Source: Pectobacterium betavasculorum (GTDB lineage: Bacteria; Pseudomonadota; Gammaproteobacteria; Enterobacterales; Enterobacteriaceae). Taken from it: a stretch of 64,000 bases of DNA. The DNA is taken from the NCBI RefSeq assembly GCF_000749845.1, contig NZ_JQHM01000002.1:62001-126000 (forward strand). Reading direction: 5' to 3'. Position numbers and translations under genes: made by a program. The notes under the pieces were generated by a model. That model ran no database searches, had not been told where the DNA came from, and saw only the letters and a list, made by a program, of their open reading frames with translations. Positions within the stretch are counted from its first letter, which is position 1. Each line of letters starts with the position of its first letter. This document shows positions 39,103 through 50,044 of this stretch, in pieces.

Positions 39103-42100
39103 GACGAGACTCCTGTGCCAGTATCATCAGGTGCCTTTCCCTTAAACACATTACCGTTGAAAGAATCGCCGTCGAACAACGCATCAAGCCCGAAAACAAA
39201 TTCAGCGGGAGGGCGAAAAGCAAAGATGCCATTACCGGGGTCAGAATCCTCAACACCGCGTAAAAACAGATAAAACACCCCGCCAAAATGGTGCTCATAG
39301 TCATAATCCGCAATGCGATGACGCAGATAGCGATGCAGAGCCAGCGTGTAAAGTTGGTATTGCAAGTCATAGCGGTGCTCGGCCATCGACTGCGCCATGG
39401 CAGTCTGGGTGTAGGCACTGGCATCAGGACCAAGCCAATTGGATTTGTAGTCCAGCAGGTAGTAACGTCCTTCCCAGCGAAAGACCAGATCGATAAACCC
39501 TTTCAGCATACCTTTAACCTGCTGAAAAGAGAGCGGCGGACACTGTGTGGAGAGCGGGTCGTAGTGCTTTGCCAATCGATCGAGCTGCGCCGCCTGTATC
39601 GGTGCCTTAATCGGTATATAGAACTGTAGTTCAGCCTGCTTATCCGTATTATCCAGCAACGATAGCGTAATCCCTTGCTCGTTAAGCGGCGTATTCAAAA
39701 GCGTATCCATCCACGCCTTCAACACCGGATGCCAGTGCGCTTCAAATCCCTGAAGCTGCAACTGTTCAGCCAGCCAGTCATCATCAACGGGTTGGGTAAA
39801 ATCCAGCGTTTCAAACAGGCTATGCAAAAACGTCCCCGGACTCGCACCGCGCGGGAACGTATGCGGCGTCAATTGGGTTTCCCCCACGTCCTGACGTTCA
39901 CCTATCGCTTCAATATCCAAACGCGGTACCAGATCCTGCGCGTTTGCGGAACCATGTTGCTGAAGCCCCGAATAGCTGGTCACTCGCCAGCCGTCACGCA
40001 GTTGGCGCTCAATATGGCGAGCATGCAACGCGGCCAATTCTGGTCTATCCGGTTGCCAGCGTTCCACTTCCGTGGTCTGTAGCGGTGTCAATGCAACACC
40101 GTCGCCCACCATTCCCTTAAGCTCGCTGACTAAGGTGACAACATCCGCCTCTTGACCCCGCTGGAGCAAATAGCCCAGCGCACTGTGGTGCATATCACTG
40201 CTGCCATCTTTCTTACGTGACCGCTGAACAGGCGCGACGCCAACGCTACAGTGGTAGATAGAACGAGTTAGCGCGACATACAGCAAACGTAAATCTTCCG
40301 CTAACCGCTCTTCTTCAGCCAGCGCCTGGCTTTCTTCGTTATTTTGCAGATCCAACACGGCCTGATAGCTCTCGCGATCGTGATAAATCCCCTGATCCTG
40401 CACGCGGAAATTGCTGATGAAAGGCAGCCATACCAGAGGATACTCCAGCCCTTTCGATTTATGGATCGTCACGATCTGTACCAGATGGCGGTCGCTTTCC
40501 AGACGCAGTTGTTGGTTCTCTGCCTGCGGATTAGGCTGGACAATCTGTTGCGATAGCCAGCGCACCAGCGCATGTTCGCTGTCGAGCGTTGCCGAAGCAT
40601 CCTGCAACAATTCACCGATATGCAGAATATCGGTAATACGCCGTTCCCCCTCTGCACTCGCCAGCAGGTTCTCCGCCAGTTGATGATGGCTCATCAACGC
40701 ACGCAGCATTGGCAATACACCTCGTTGACGCCACAGCGCACGGTAGCCAGCAAACTCGTCCACCAGCGCATCCCACGCGGTTTCGCTTTGCCCTAATGCA
40801 TCAACCTGTTCGGCATCCAGCCCCATTAAAGCCGTCGCCATGGCGCTACGTAACGTGCGTTCCTGCTCAGGTGCCAGCACCGCCTGCAATAGCCACAACA
40901 TATCGCTGGCTTCCGGCGTCGTGAACACGCTATCGCGATTGGACAGGTACACCGAGGGAATGGACAAACGGCTCAGCGCATCACGAATCAGCGAGGCTTC
41001 ACGTCGGCTACGCACCAGTACGCTCATGTCAGAGGCTTTGACCAAACGACGGGAATCATCGGTCACCAACCAGGCCTCATTACGCTGGCTAGCCGCCAGC
41101 CAGTCACGAATCTGTGCCGCACACTGGCGTGCCATCTGCTGCTGATAATCCCCGACGCCAATCGGTTCTTCACCCGTTAGCCAGAATTGCAGCGCGGGCT
41201 GAGGCTGTCCGGCGATGTCAAACACCAAATCGCGCTTAGATTCAGCGGGCCTGACCGGCAAAAAAGGGATATTGTGAAAAATAAAAGGGTGTTCAATACG
41301 TTCAAAAAGACGATTAACGCCACGTACCATCTGGTGCGACGAACGCCAATTCGTACCCAGCGTATAATGTGCGGTCACTTCGCCACGCGCGTGCATGTAG
41401 GTAAAAATATCCGCACCGCGAAACGCATAAATAGCTTGCTTAGGGTCACCTATCAGCAATAGCCCACACTGCGGTTGCCCGACATAAAGCGTGCGAAAAA
41501 TACGATATTGTTGGGGATCGGTATCCTGAAACTCATCGATCATCGCCACCGGATAACGTTCACGAATGGCGCTGGCAAGTTGCTCCCCATTCGGCTGTTG
41601 CAATGCGTCATCCAAACGGCTCAGCAGATCGTCAAATCCCAGTTCCGCGCGCTGCCGTTTTTCTTCACGCACAGAATCGCGGATTGCCGACAGTGCACGT
41701 ACAATAACCAAATCACGCAGCGATAGCGGCGCTTCCAACAGCCGCTCTGTTGCCTCAAAGATGGCATGAACGGGCGGTTCGCCTTTCTTCGTCTTCTCGA
41801 TTAACGTTTGCTGGGCAAACCTCACCAGATCTTTCGGCAGTTGGTAATCCAACGTCGGCTGCTCGGCCCACAACGTGACTTTCTGTAGCCAGTTGGGAAG
41901 GTGCTTGCTGCTATAGCTGCGTTTATCAACGCCAGAAGCACTAATCAGCGCTTCCAAATCCGATGCTGACGCCAGCCAGCGTTGTTTATAAGCGTCGATG
42001 GTCGCCACGATTTTCTCATGTCGACTCAGCAACGTTTCGTCCTCTTCTGGCGGCAAGCGAAACTCAGGAGCCTCTCCGTGTAGATAAGGCGCCAGATCGG

Positions 42101-42710
42101 CCAGCAAATTCTCCGGCCCTTTCCACTCCAGACCGACAATACGCGCAACGTCTACCGGCAGCGGATAACAATAGCGACGCCAGAAATCGGCGCAGGCCTG
42201 ACGGCGTAATGGCTGTTCATCTTCTATCAGCACCTGTTCAAAAAGCACGCCGGATTCAAACGCATTGGTACTGAGCATACGTTGACAGAAACCGTGGATT
42301 GTGTAGATCGCCGCTTCGTCCATTTGCCGTTCGGCTGCCAACAATACATCGGCGGCCTCGCGATGATCCGCAATCTCCGCCAGCAGCTGTGCTAGCGAAG
42401 CATCCTTAGGTTCCTGCGCCGCGTCACCCTGTGCGCTTTTACGCAGGCAGGTGATGCGCAACGCGTGGATTCTGGCACGAATGCGCTCACGTAGCTCTTC
42501 GGTCGCAGCCTCTGTAAAGGTCACAACCAGAATTTCTTCGACCAGTAACGGGCGTGGATACGCGGCTTGCTTACCCAGCCCCAACAGCAGACGTAGGTAG
42601 AGCGCAGCCAGCGTATAGGTTTTCCCTGTTCCAGCCGACGCCTCAATCAGCCTCTCTCCTAAGAGCGGCAACGTCATGACGTCTAATGATTGTGGCGCGG
42701 CATTTTTCAT
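39099..42710 (-). CDS. recB: exodeoxyribonuclease V subunit beta (RecB helicase-nuclease)
   Basis: A 1203-residue protein (E. coli 1180). The N-terminal helicase has Walker A EASAGTGKTYTLAALYLRLL near residue 22, FQDTDPQQYRIFR, and motif HKSKGLEYPLVWLPF. The C-terminal nuclease is intact with DLVFRWEGRYYLLDYKSNWLG, carrying the Asp and Lys of the active site. It processes double-strand ends and loads RecA after Chi. The stop overlaps recD and its start overlaps the ptrA stop, both by four bases. Confidence 0.97.
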   Translation of the reverse strand: MKNAAPQSLDVMTLPLLGERLIEASAGTGKTYTLAALYLRLLLGLGKQAAYPRPLLVEEILVVTFTEAATEELRERIRARIHALRITCLRKSAQGDAAQEPKDASLAQLLAEIADHREAADVLLAAERQMDEAAIYTIHGFCQRMLSTNAFESGVLFEQVLIEDEQPLRRQACADFWRRYCYPLPVDVARIVGLEWKGPENLLADLAPYLHGEAPEFRLPPEEDETLLSRHEKIVATIDAYKQRWLASASDLEALISASGVDKRSYSSKHLPNWLQKVTLWAEQPTLDYQLPKDLVRFAQQTLIEKTKKGEPPVHAIFEATERLLEAPLSLRDLVIVRALSAIRDSVREEKRQRAELGFDDLLSRLDDALQQPNGEQLASAIRERYPVAMIDEFQDTDPQQYRIFRTLYVGQPQCGLLLIGDPKQAIYAFRGADIFTYMHARGEVTAHYTLGTNWRSSHQMVRGVNRLFERIEHPFIFHNIPFLPVRPAESKRDLVFDIAGQPQPALQFWLTGEEPIGVGDYQQQMARQCAAQIRDWLAASQRNEAWLVTDDSRRLVKASDMSVLVRSRREASLIRDALSRLSIPSVYLSNRDSVFTTPEASDMLWLLQAVLAPEQERTLRSAMATALMGLDAEQVDALGQSETAWDALVDEFAGYRALWRQRGVLPMLRALMSHHQLAENLLASAEGERRITDILHIGELLQDASATLDSEHALVRWLSQQIVQPNPQAENQQLRLESDRHLVQIVTIHKSKGLEYPLVWLPFISNFRVQDQGIYHDRESYQAVLDLQNNEESQALAEEERLAEDLRLLYVALTRSIYHCSVGVAPVQRSRKKDGSSDMHHSALGYLLQRGQEADVVTLVSELKGMVGDGVALTPLQTTEVERWQPDRPELAALHARHIERQLRDGWRVTSYSGLQQHGSANAQDLVPRLDIEAIGERQDVGETQLTPHTFPRGASPGTFLHSLFETLDFTQPVDDDWLAEQLQLQGFEAHWHPVLKAWMDTLLNTPLNEQGITLSLLDNTDKQAELQFYIPIKAPIQAAQLDRLAKHYDPLSTQCPPLSFQQVKGMLKGFIDLVFRWEGRYYLLDYKSNWLGPDASAYTQTAMAQSMAEHRYDLQYQLYTLALHRYLRHRIADYDYEHHFGGVFYLFLRGVEDSDPGNGIFAFRPPAEFVFGLDALFDGDSFNGNVFKGKAPDDTGTGVSS

Positions 42711-45655
42711 TGTGCTGAAACCTTACCGACAGCTTCCGATGCCGCTGGCTGTGCTGCTGGAGCTGGGATCATAGTAGGTGCTTTCTCACGCGGTAGCGTT
42801 TTCTGTAATGAAGATGCATCCGCGTAGGTATGCCACCCTTTCGGTGCAGCATAGTCAGCTTTACCATGATGGCTGCCGGAAACCTGCGACAGCACAGCCA
42901 GACCTTCTGGCTTCAGCGCCTGCTGGAAGAAATCTGCCAGTTGCTTCACGGTTAGCGGTTTGATTTGTTCGAGCAATTTCTCACGCGAATCAAAAGCAAA
43001 ATTTTCTCGATCCAAATCGTTGCGCAGTCGGCTGGCCTCTTCGCCCAATGTTTGCGGGCGCTGGCTCAGTTCATTCATCACGCCTTGCTTATACTGCGCA
43101 AACTCTTCTTCACTCATTTCACGCAGCCGCTTTTGCGCTTTCAGGAAAAAGTCTTCATAGCGCTGATACAAATAAGCGGGTTGTTTACTATTGCTTTGCA
43201 GCAGGAAGCCGATGCCCATCTGTCGGCCAACGGTCGTCGGGAAGGCAAACACCGCATAGCCCAACTGCTCTTCCGTTCTCAGTTGGCTATAGAACCAAGG
43301 TTGAACGATCTGCCCCAGCACCGAGCCATAGGCCATGCTTTGCGTTTCCGAGTAGCCAGTCGGTACATACACCGCCGCTAACGCAGAATCCGTGCTGCTG
43401 CCTGGGCGCTGTAGGTTAGCAAGCTGCGGCTTACTGACTTTAACATCATCACTGCGCGACAGATTTTCGCCGTTAGCCTTTAGATGCGATTTCAGCGTGT
43501 TCGCTAGTTCGGTTACCCGCTCTGGTGCCAGATTGCCGACGACCAGCATTTCCGGCGTGGCTTTTTGCAGCAGATCGTTGCGGTAGTTAACTACATCCTG
43601 TAAACGGATATCCTTCAACAACTTACGGCGTTCGCCACGTTCGAAGTAAGGCAGTTGCGACACCGCCTGAATCGGCTGTAGCGCCTGTTCAAAGGCTTTT
43701 GATTTCTCAACTGCATCCAACTGCTGCAAGTACCAGGATTTAGCCTGCTCCAACTGCGCTTCCGTCGAAGTAAAGGAGGCATAGCCATCCGCCAACGTCA
43801 GTAGCAACCGTGGCAAATGTTGGGTATAGCCATCGGCACTAATCACCAGGCCATCATTGCTGCGGGTGGAGAAACTGATGCCACCAATCGATGCCTGATA
43901 ACTTAGTTCATCCAACGCCAGACCGGCCAGATAATCGTTTAACGCAAACAGCACCTGATTACGGGCGGTACTGCGCGCTTCCTGATTACGGAGAAACAGC
44001 GTGATCTCGGCTTTCGGCTCATCGGCGAAATAGTGGCTTGGCATGTACAGCACGCGCAACCCCGGCTGATTCAGCAGGAGCGTCGGTTTAGTCATCGCCT
44101 TATCCGCCTTGATCAGAGAGAAATCATCTGGGATGTAAGGGTTGATCGTCGGCAACGACAGAGACATTTTCTGACCCAGCGTTTTCCATTTTGCAAAGGT
44201 CGCAGACGGGATTTTATCCATCTCGTACGGCGCATCGACAAAATAGGCGACCTTATTATGCGGCTCATTCGGGCTGATGACCCAAACACGCGCATTCTGC
44301 GGCGTCATCTCATCCAGTCGGGCAGCGATAGCCTTCGGATCGTAGCGATCCGCCACATACTGTGCATCCAGCGTATGCTCGACCGGTACGCGCAACATGG
44401 TATCAACCAGCCATTCAATGTAATCCATATCCCGGCTGATGGACGGATAGCGGAAATCCAGATCCAGAACATGCGCGATCTCATCAAAATAACGCTGTTG
44501 AATCCCTTCGGTACGGATTTGTTGCAGGTAACGGAATATGGCTGCAATCACTTCGTCGCGTTGCGCCAGGCCTTTGTCGGTCAGTGAGGCTGAAATAGCA
44601 AACATGCCGCCGTTGCGATCGATTATCGGTGAAGAACCTGCACCAATAGACTCAACCAACCCTTCCTTTTGCAGCCAGTCGGAGAGCGTATTCTGGCTGC
44701 GATTGCCGAGCAGATAGCTGATATAGGTATCCGTCTTGCTACGGAATTCCTGGCTAATATCGCTGACGCGAAACTCAATACGCAGCTGTTTTCTCGGCTG
44801 GGCAGGAACATAGTGAATCATTACGCCGCGCTGCTTCTCCGTTGTTACGGGAACTGTAACCGTAGGGATGCTAGCGTTGTGATTGGCAATACGCCCGAAT
44901 GTGTCGACCGCCAGTTTCGCCAGTTCAGGCAGAGGTTGATTGCTATAAATCACCCCTTTCATCAGGTTGGCTGAGTAGTATTGCTGGTAGAATTTCACCA
45001 GCTCATCATGCAGTTTGCTGCCGGGTTTATCACTCAGGGTTTCAAGATTCCCCCCTGAAAAACGCGCGCTTGGGTGCGCCGGATTCAACGTTTCCGCTCC
45101 TACCTGTGCCATGCGGTGACCGTCACGCGAACGCGCCATCGTCAATTCCGCATTGACCGCATTACGCTCACGATCGGCGTTTACCGGATCGAGCAGCGGC
45201 TCCGCGATAGCATCGGCCATCCGATCCACGGCAGGCCGCAGCGCATCGTTTTCCACTTCCAGATAAAATGCCGTGCGGTAAGACGCCGTACTGGCATTGT
45301 GGCTACCGCCATGCTTTTTCAAAAATTCGGATAACGCCTCCGGCTCTGGGTAACGTTTCGAGCCCATCAGCACCATGTGTTCGAGGTAGTGCGCTAAACC
45401 CAACTGGTTATTGGGATCGTCCAGCGAGCCAATAGGCAACGCCAGTGATGCCAAAGATTTGGGTGCCTGCGGATCGGAGACCAGCAGAACGGTCATGCCG
45501 TTATCCAGTTTGATCGCCTGATATTGCCGCGGATCTTTTTCGCTTTTTCGAATCGTCTGAGCCAGCGGTTGCCAACCCGTTTCAGCCCAACTCGCCGGAA
45601 GCCAGAATGTGAATAAAAGAAACCACCCGGTAATCCAGACCCACTGTTTACGCAT
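42707..45655 (-). CDS. ptrA: pitrilysin (protease III)
   Basis: A 982-residue periplasmic M16 zinc protease (E. coli 962). The signal peptide covers about residues 1-24 (MRKQWVWITGWFLLFTFWLPASWA), and the inverted zinc motif HYLEHM lies near residue 85, with the downstream Glu in RNAVNAELTMA. The start at 45655 has GGAG eight bases upstream; the frame continues nine codons further. It sits between recC and recB as in E. coli, although it has no known role in recombination. The C-terminal 30 residues are Ala/Pro-rich. Confidence 0.95.
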   Translation of the reverse strand: MRKQWVWITGWFLLFTFWLPASWAETGWQPLAQTIRKSEKDPRQYQAIKLDNGMTVLLVSDPQAPKSLASLALPIGSLDDPNNQLGLAHYLEHMVLMGSKRYPEPEALSEFLKKHGGSHNASTASYRTAFYLEVENDALRPAVDRMADAIAEPLLDPVNADRERNAVNAELTMARSRDGHRMAQVGAETLNPAHPSARFSGGNLETLSDKPGSKLHDELVKFYQQYYSANLMKGVIYSNQPLPELAKLAVDTFGRIANHNASIPTVTVPVTTEKQRGVMIHYVPAQPRKQLRIEFRVSDISQEFRSKTDTYISYLLGNRSQNTLSDWLQKEGLVESIGAGSSPIIDRNGGMFAISASLTDKGLAQRDEVIAAIFRYLQQIRTEGIQQRYFDEIAHVLDLDFRYPSISRDMDYIEWLVDTMLRVPVEHTLDAQYVADRYDPKAIAARLDEMTPQNARVWVISPNEPHNKVAYFVDAPYEMDKIPSATFAKWKTLGQKMSLSLPTINPYIPDDFSLIKADKAMTKPTLLLNQPGLRVLYMPSHYFADEPKAEITLFLRNQEARSTARNQVLFALNDYLAGLALDELSYQASIGGISFSTRSNDGLVISADGYTQHLPRLLLTLADGYASFTSTEAQLEQAKSWYLQQLDAVEKSKAFEQALQPIQAVSQLPYFERGERRKLLKDIRLQDVVNYRNDLLQKATPEMLVVGNLAPERVTELANTLKSHLKANGENLSRSDDVKVSKPQLANLQRPGSSTDSALAAVYVPTGYSETQSMAYGSVLGQIVQPWFYSQLRTEEQLGYAVFAFPTTVGRQMGIGFLLQSNSKQPAYLYQRYEDFFLKAQKRLREMSEEEFAQYKQGVMNELSQRPQTLGEEASRLRNDLDRENFAFDSREKLLEQIKPLTVKQLADFFQQALKPEGLAVLSQVSGSHHGKADYAAPKGWHTYADASSLQKTLPREKAPTMIPAPAAQPAASEAVGKVSAQ

Positions 45656-45751
45656 GCAATTCTCCAACCTCATATCCATCACTTTTCACGTTGCAGTGCG
45701 TTATCTTTTCGCACCTCGAAATCGATACAGACATCATTCAAAACACACTCA

Positions 45752-48700
45752 TCAGGCCAGATTAGAGCGGAACGGCGGCAGTAGCCAGATTTGCGCCGCT
45801 TCAATCACCTCATTCATTCGCTTTTCATCCAACTCACGAATAATGCGTTGCAGGTAATAATCCTCACCTTCACCCCGCATTCCCATGTTGCCTTGCCAGG
45901 CTTGTAGCAAGCGGGCACGCGCTTTATTCTGCGTCTCGTCATCTGACCGCAAGCTATCACTTTCACGATCATAACATTCAGCCAGCCACGCACTCCCTGC
46001 TTTATTAAGCAGTAACAGCGGCTTGCTCATTCCCCGACGATATCCCTCCAGCATAACGCTCAGATGTTCTCTGGCCTGCGCTTCCGAGAACGTCGCAAAG
46101 CGCCATGCAGTGTCTTCCCGCCCATACAGCCGACTTTCTCCCTGTCCACCCGTTGCACAGTAGGCCAGATGCTCCAACCACAGCGTAATGCCATCCTTCA
46201 TGGAAAGCGTACCGGGACGCCAGCGCAGCAAACCATCCGGCTGAACCTGATTCAGCCAACCGCTGACACGCACGCCATCAAGGAGAATATCCACTTCCTG
46301 GCTCACCGACAGCGACGGCGTTAATTCATCACGTACACGCGCGGCGAGCTGCGCCATATCCTGCTGCTGTTCCTGCCAGTAAATTTCGCCAAACGCGCCA
46401 TAGGGCAATTCGCCCGCGGCTCTGGCACGGCGGTACAGTTTTTCCGTGTCGCCTTCATTAATCAAGGTATTAAGCAGCTCGTTATTCAATTGATAGCGGT
46501 TCAGGCTATCAACCACAAAGGGCTCTTCATCCAATAGTTCGTCACTGTGCAGCATAAAACTCACGCCAAGCCGCAGTTGAAAAAAGGCTCGCACAGGGTG
46601 ACGATAAAAACGCTTCAGATCGTCCAGACTGACATCGCTATCACTTGATCTGTCGGACAGTGCTCCACGATCGAAATCAGGCTGGGCCTCCCCTTTTCGA
46701 TTCGCCGCCGCCAGCCACTCTGCCGCAAAACTTAACGGCTGAGGTGTAGGCAAGAAGTTATGCGCATCAAAAGGCATACGGCTATGCTCACGGCAAAGGT
46801 GCTTCACCACGCGCTCGGCGCTGCTATCGATATCCAGCGCGTCATCGCCCGGCAGGACATAGCTCTGCGCGATATATTCCGTCAGTTCGCTGACCAATAC
46901 GGAAGGATAGCGGCGTGTATTATCCTGGATCGAGCGCCCTATATAGCTGATGTAGAGTTTGTGCTGTGCTGACAGGAGCGCTTCAAGAAACAGATAACGG
47001 TCATCGTCACGTCGGCTACGGTCGCCGCGTTTGATTTTCCGCCCCATCAGATCGAACCCAAGCGGCGGCAGCGTCCGAGGGTAAACGCCATCGTTCATAC
47101 CCAGTAAACACACGACTTTGAAGGGGATGGAACGCATAGGCATCAAGGTACAAAAATTGATAGCACCGGCTAGAAAACGCTGGCTAAGTCGTTCCTGATC
47201 GAGACGCCGTGACAGTTCATCACGTAACCGAGAGATCGGCACCTGTTGCGGATAATGCGCCATCGTGCCCATGCCAATCACGTGCTGCCACTGTTTTTCA
47301 ACTAGCGCCAGCGCCGCTTCAGTCTCGCTATCCGCATCAAAGAAGGTTTCGATCAGCTCTCGACATAGCGGTAACCAATCGACAAGCAAACGTGGCTGGG
47401 ACAGGCGCTCACGCCATTGATGAATCTGCATCAGCAGCTCGGCCAGTTGACCAGCCAGTTCCGCAATCAGCCCGCTGGATTCATCATAAGGCAGCACGCC
47501 CTGCCAGTCGCCAACCTGGCTATCCATCGCATAGCCCAGCAGCATCCTCGTCAGGCCGAAGCGCCACGTATGCTGCCCCGTTGGCGGTAGCATCAGATCG
47601 CGCACGTTGTCATCATCCAATCCCCAGCGCACGCCCGATTCCACCACCCACAGGCGCAGACGCCGTAGCCCTTCTTCCTGAATACCGAAACGGGCAGCCA
47701 GTGCAGGCACTTCAAGCAGCGCCAAAACCTGCTCCGCCGTAAAACGGCTCGTGGGCAGATCTAACAGACTGATCACCGCCTGCAACGCAGGATGCGCATG
47801 TCGCGCACGCTGATCGGAAATAGCAAAAGGCAGGTAGCGGTTGTCTGGCGCGTTGCCAAACACGGCTTGAATAAACGGGGTATAGCTGTCGATGTCCGCC
47901 ATCATCACGATCACATCGCGCGGCATCAGCTCAGGATCGTCTGCCATCATCGCCAACAGCCGATCGTGAAGCACTTCAACTTCACGCTGCGGACTATGGC
48001 AGGCATGGAAATCAATCGAGCGGTCGTCGGGTGCCAGCAAACGCTTTTGCGTGCTGGTATTTTGTGTCTCATGGCTTACCGCTACTATCGCATGATCTTC
48101 CAATTCAAGGATATCGCGCTGCAAAGTTTGCAATAAGTTTTCGCCATCCGACTCAACAAAGGCATCGATTTCCTGCACGTTATCTAATTCGGCCAACAGA
48201 TACAGGTTATCGCGCCCCAGCTTGCCCCACGATGCAAGCAGCGGGTTATTAATAGACTGTTTACCGTCGTCATTGAATAGCGTTTCTGCTTGCGAAGGAT
48301 CGCGAAATAGCGGGCGAGTTTCATCAGTCTGTTCGCTGTCAAAGCGATGTAAGCGCCGATGGCGGGCTTTTAGCTTCGCCAGAAATTTATAGTCCTGAAT
48401 GTCACTCCAGTAATGGCGGCAGGGGTTGGTAAATAGCAGATGCACATCAATGTGTTGTGCCAGTGCATTCAACGCCTGTAAATAGATGGGAGGTAACGCG
48501 GAGATACCGCAGATAAAAACGCGTGGCGGCAGGCCGTTGGGACATGTTTTTGCCTGTTCTAACGCCTTAATAAAACGTTGGTACAGAATCGCATGGTGCC
48601 ACTCGGGCTGTGCCAGTTCACGCGTGTAATCCACCAGCGCACGCCACAGTGCCGACTGCCACAGTTGGTTACCACCGAGATCGTCAACCTGTTTTCCCTC

Positions 48701-49150
48701 TTGCCACGCTTTAATCCAATCAGGGCGATAAATCAGATATTGATCGAAAAGATCTGCCACGCGTCCAGCAAGTTGATGCAGCTTGCGTTGGTTATCATCA
48801 TCCTGCAAATAGTGATTAAGCGCAGAAAAATCAGGCTGTTCCAACAAATCAGGCAGCAAATGCATGAGCTTCCACGTCATTGCATCCTTGCTGAAAGCGC
48901 TTTCTTTTGGAATATCCGGCAGCACATGGCGACACATATTCCACAAAAAAACGCCGGGCAAGGGGAATTGAATATTGGCAGCAATACCAAAGTCCGCAGC
49001 CAGTTCAATTTGTAACCATTGCGCCATCCCCGGGCTTTGCACCAGAATCACTTCCTGCTGGAAAGGATCCACAAGCGGCTGACGTTTTATCAGTTCAACC
49101 ATCAGTTCTTTCAAGATATCCAACTGATTGGAGTGATAGATTCTAAACAT
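45752..49150 (-). CDS. recC: exodeoxyribonuclease V subunit gamma (RecC)
   Basis: A 1132-residue protein (E. coli 1122) that recognises Chi and scaffolds RecBCD. It is full-length and colinear, from MFRIYHSNQLDILKELMVELI through PGMAQWLQIELA, DIDSYTPFIQAVFG and GMNDGVYPR. Helicase and nuclease motifs are degenerate in this subunit by nature. It follows ppdC by 59 bases on the minus strand. Confidence 0.97.
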   Translation of the reverse strand: MFRIYHSNQLDILKELMVELIKRQPLVDPFQQEVILVQSPGMAQWLQIELAADFGIAANIQFPLPGVFLWNMCRHVLPDIPKESAFSKDAMTWKLMHLLPDLLEQPDFSALNHYLQDDDNQRKLHQLAGRVADLFDQYLIYRPDWIKAWQEGKQVDDLGGNQLWQSALWRALVDYTRELAQPEWHHAILYQRFIKALEQAKTCPNGLPPRVFICGISALPPIYLQALNALAQHIDVHLLFTNPCRHYWSDIQDYKFLAKLKARHRRLHRFDSEQTDETRPLFRDPSQAETLFNDDGKQSINNPLLASWGKLGRDNLYLLAELDNVQEIDAFVESDGENLLQTLQRDILELEDHAIVAVSHETQNTSTQKRLLAPDDRSIDFHACHSPQREVEVLHDRLLAMMADDPELMPRDVIVMMADIDSYTPFIQAVFGNAPDNRYLPFAISDQRARHAHPALQAVISLLDLPTSRFTAEQVLALLEVPALAARFGIQEEGLRRLRLWVVESGVRWGLDDDNVRDLMLPPTGQHTWRFGLTRMLLGYAMDSQVGDWQGVLPYDESSGLIAELAGQLAELLMQIHQWRERLSQPRLLVDWLPLCRELIETFFDADSETEAALALVEKQWQHVIGMGTMAHYPQQVPISRLRDELSRRLDQERLSQRFLAGAINFCTLMPMRSIPFKVVCLLGMNDGVYPRTLPPLGFDLMGRKIKRGDRSRRDDDRYLFLEALLSAQHKLYISYIGRSIQDNTRRYPSVLVSELTEYIAQSYVLPGDDALDIDSSAERVVKHLCREHSRMPFDAHNFLPTPQPLSFAAEWLAAANRKGEAQPDFDRGALSDRSSDSDVSLDDLKRFYRHPVRAFFQLRLGVSFMLHSDELLDEEPFVVDSLNRYQLNNELLNTLINEGDTEKLYRRARAAGELPYGAFGEIYWQEQQQDMAQLAARVRDELTPSLSVSQEVDILLDGVRVSGWLNQVQPDGLLRWRPGTLSMKDGITLWLEHLAYCATGGQGESRLYGREDTAWRFATFSEAQAREHLSVMLEGYRRGMSKPLLLLNKAGSAWLAECYDRESDSLRSDDETQNKARARLLQAWQGNMGMRGEGEDYYLQRIIRELDEKRMNEVIEAAQIWLLPPFRSNLA

Positions 49151-49209
49151 TCTGGCTCCTGCTACCGCTGCTTACGATTGATTATTCATCGTTTACCCAA
49201 GCACGCCGA

Positions 49210-49617
49210 CTACACTGGCGATGACCGGCAAAACCAACGGTTCAGTGTAGCCTGATAGCGACGTGGCGTCATGACTCTTGCCGTTACCTGACGGCATTCT
49301 CCGCTCTGTTGCTGTTCTAACAGGCTAAACTGCCAGTTTTTACCCGAAGAAGACGTTGCATCATTAAGATTGAACGGATGATACGGCACACCCGCTTCAT
49401 AGGCCTCAAGCTGTTGGATAGCAAACCGCCAGGCTTGACGCTGCTGCCACTGGTGCTGAAAGGATTGTTGTAAGATTTGGTGATATTGCAGTAGCCCCAT
49501 CAGCGATACGGCAAACAGCAACGCCGCCACCAGCGTCTCCGGCAGGCTGAAACCCGATTGACGACTTACGGATCTGTTGTTCACTGCGCTACTCCGTTGC
49601 ATCACAGCGTGCGACAT
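49210..49617 (-). CDS. ppdC: prepilin-type pseudopilin PpdC
   Basis: A 135-residue type IV pilin-like protein. The prepilin cleavage site is SRQSG|FSLPETLVAALLFAVSLMGLLQY, with Glu at position 5 of the mature chain and one N-terminal helix. An alternative start (MQRSSAVNN, 49602) is possible. It overlaps ygdB by 29 bases. With ppdA, ppdB and ygdB it forms a minor-pseudopilin set; in E. coli they match the initiating minor pilins of type IV pili. Confidence 0.88.
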   Translation of the reverse strand: MSHAVMQRSSAVNNRSVSRQSGFSLPETLVAALLFAVSLMGLLQYHQILQQSFQHQWQQRQAWRFAIQQLEAYEAGVPYHPFNLNDATSSSGKNWQFSLLEQQQSGECRQVTARVMTPRRYQATLNRWFCRSSPV

Positions 49618-50044
49618 CTTTATCTGGGCAAAAGTCTAGCCAGCCATTACCTAATGGTTGAATAGCAATCTGACCCGATGACAGTGCCGAAAATGACACA
49701 CGCTGGTACAGCCTCAATGGTTGTGCCGAAACAGGGAGCCCCCCTTCACCGCGCAGTATTCCTTGCACGCCATCCGAGGCCGCACGCAGACATACCGCGA
49801 GCTGTTCTGCCGACATCTGCTGACACTGCCAGTTTTCCGTTAGCGCACCCCAGCGCTGCCCCCTTCCCCAGTTTAGCGAGGACAACGCCTGATTGAAGGC
49901 TCGCAGATAGTGCCGTTCATCGTTTCCCATCTGAATAGCGGCATCAAGCTGGCGTTGCAAACCAGACATTAACAACAGGCCGATAATAGCGATAAGCAGC
50001 ACCATACCCAGCGTTCCACTCCCTTCTTGCTTTCCTGCGCTCAT
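49589..50044 (-). CDS. ygdB: YgdB family protein (DUF2509), pseudopilin-cluster component
   Basis: A 151-residue protein with a single N-terminal membrane helix (LGMVLLIAIIGLLLMSGLQRQL, residues 12-33) but without a standard GF-x3-E prepilin motif, as in PilX-like components (here GSGTLGM). It overlaps ppdB by four bases (ATGA) and ppdC by 29. Position and topology suggest a minor pilin partner; its activity is not established. Confidence 0.85.
   Translation of the reverse strand: MSAGKQEGSGTLGMVLLIAIIGLLLMSGLQRQLDAAIQMGNDERHYLRAFNQALSSLNWGRGQRWGALTENWQCQQMSAEQLAVCLRAASDGVQGILRGEGGLPVSAQPLRLYQRVSFSALSSGQIAIQPLGNGWLDFCPDKDVARCDATE

Noticed and set aside
47209-47742. 177-codon frame antisense to recC
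   Set aside because: Proline- and arginine-rich shadow of recC with no motif.
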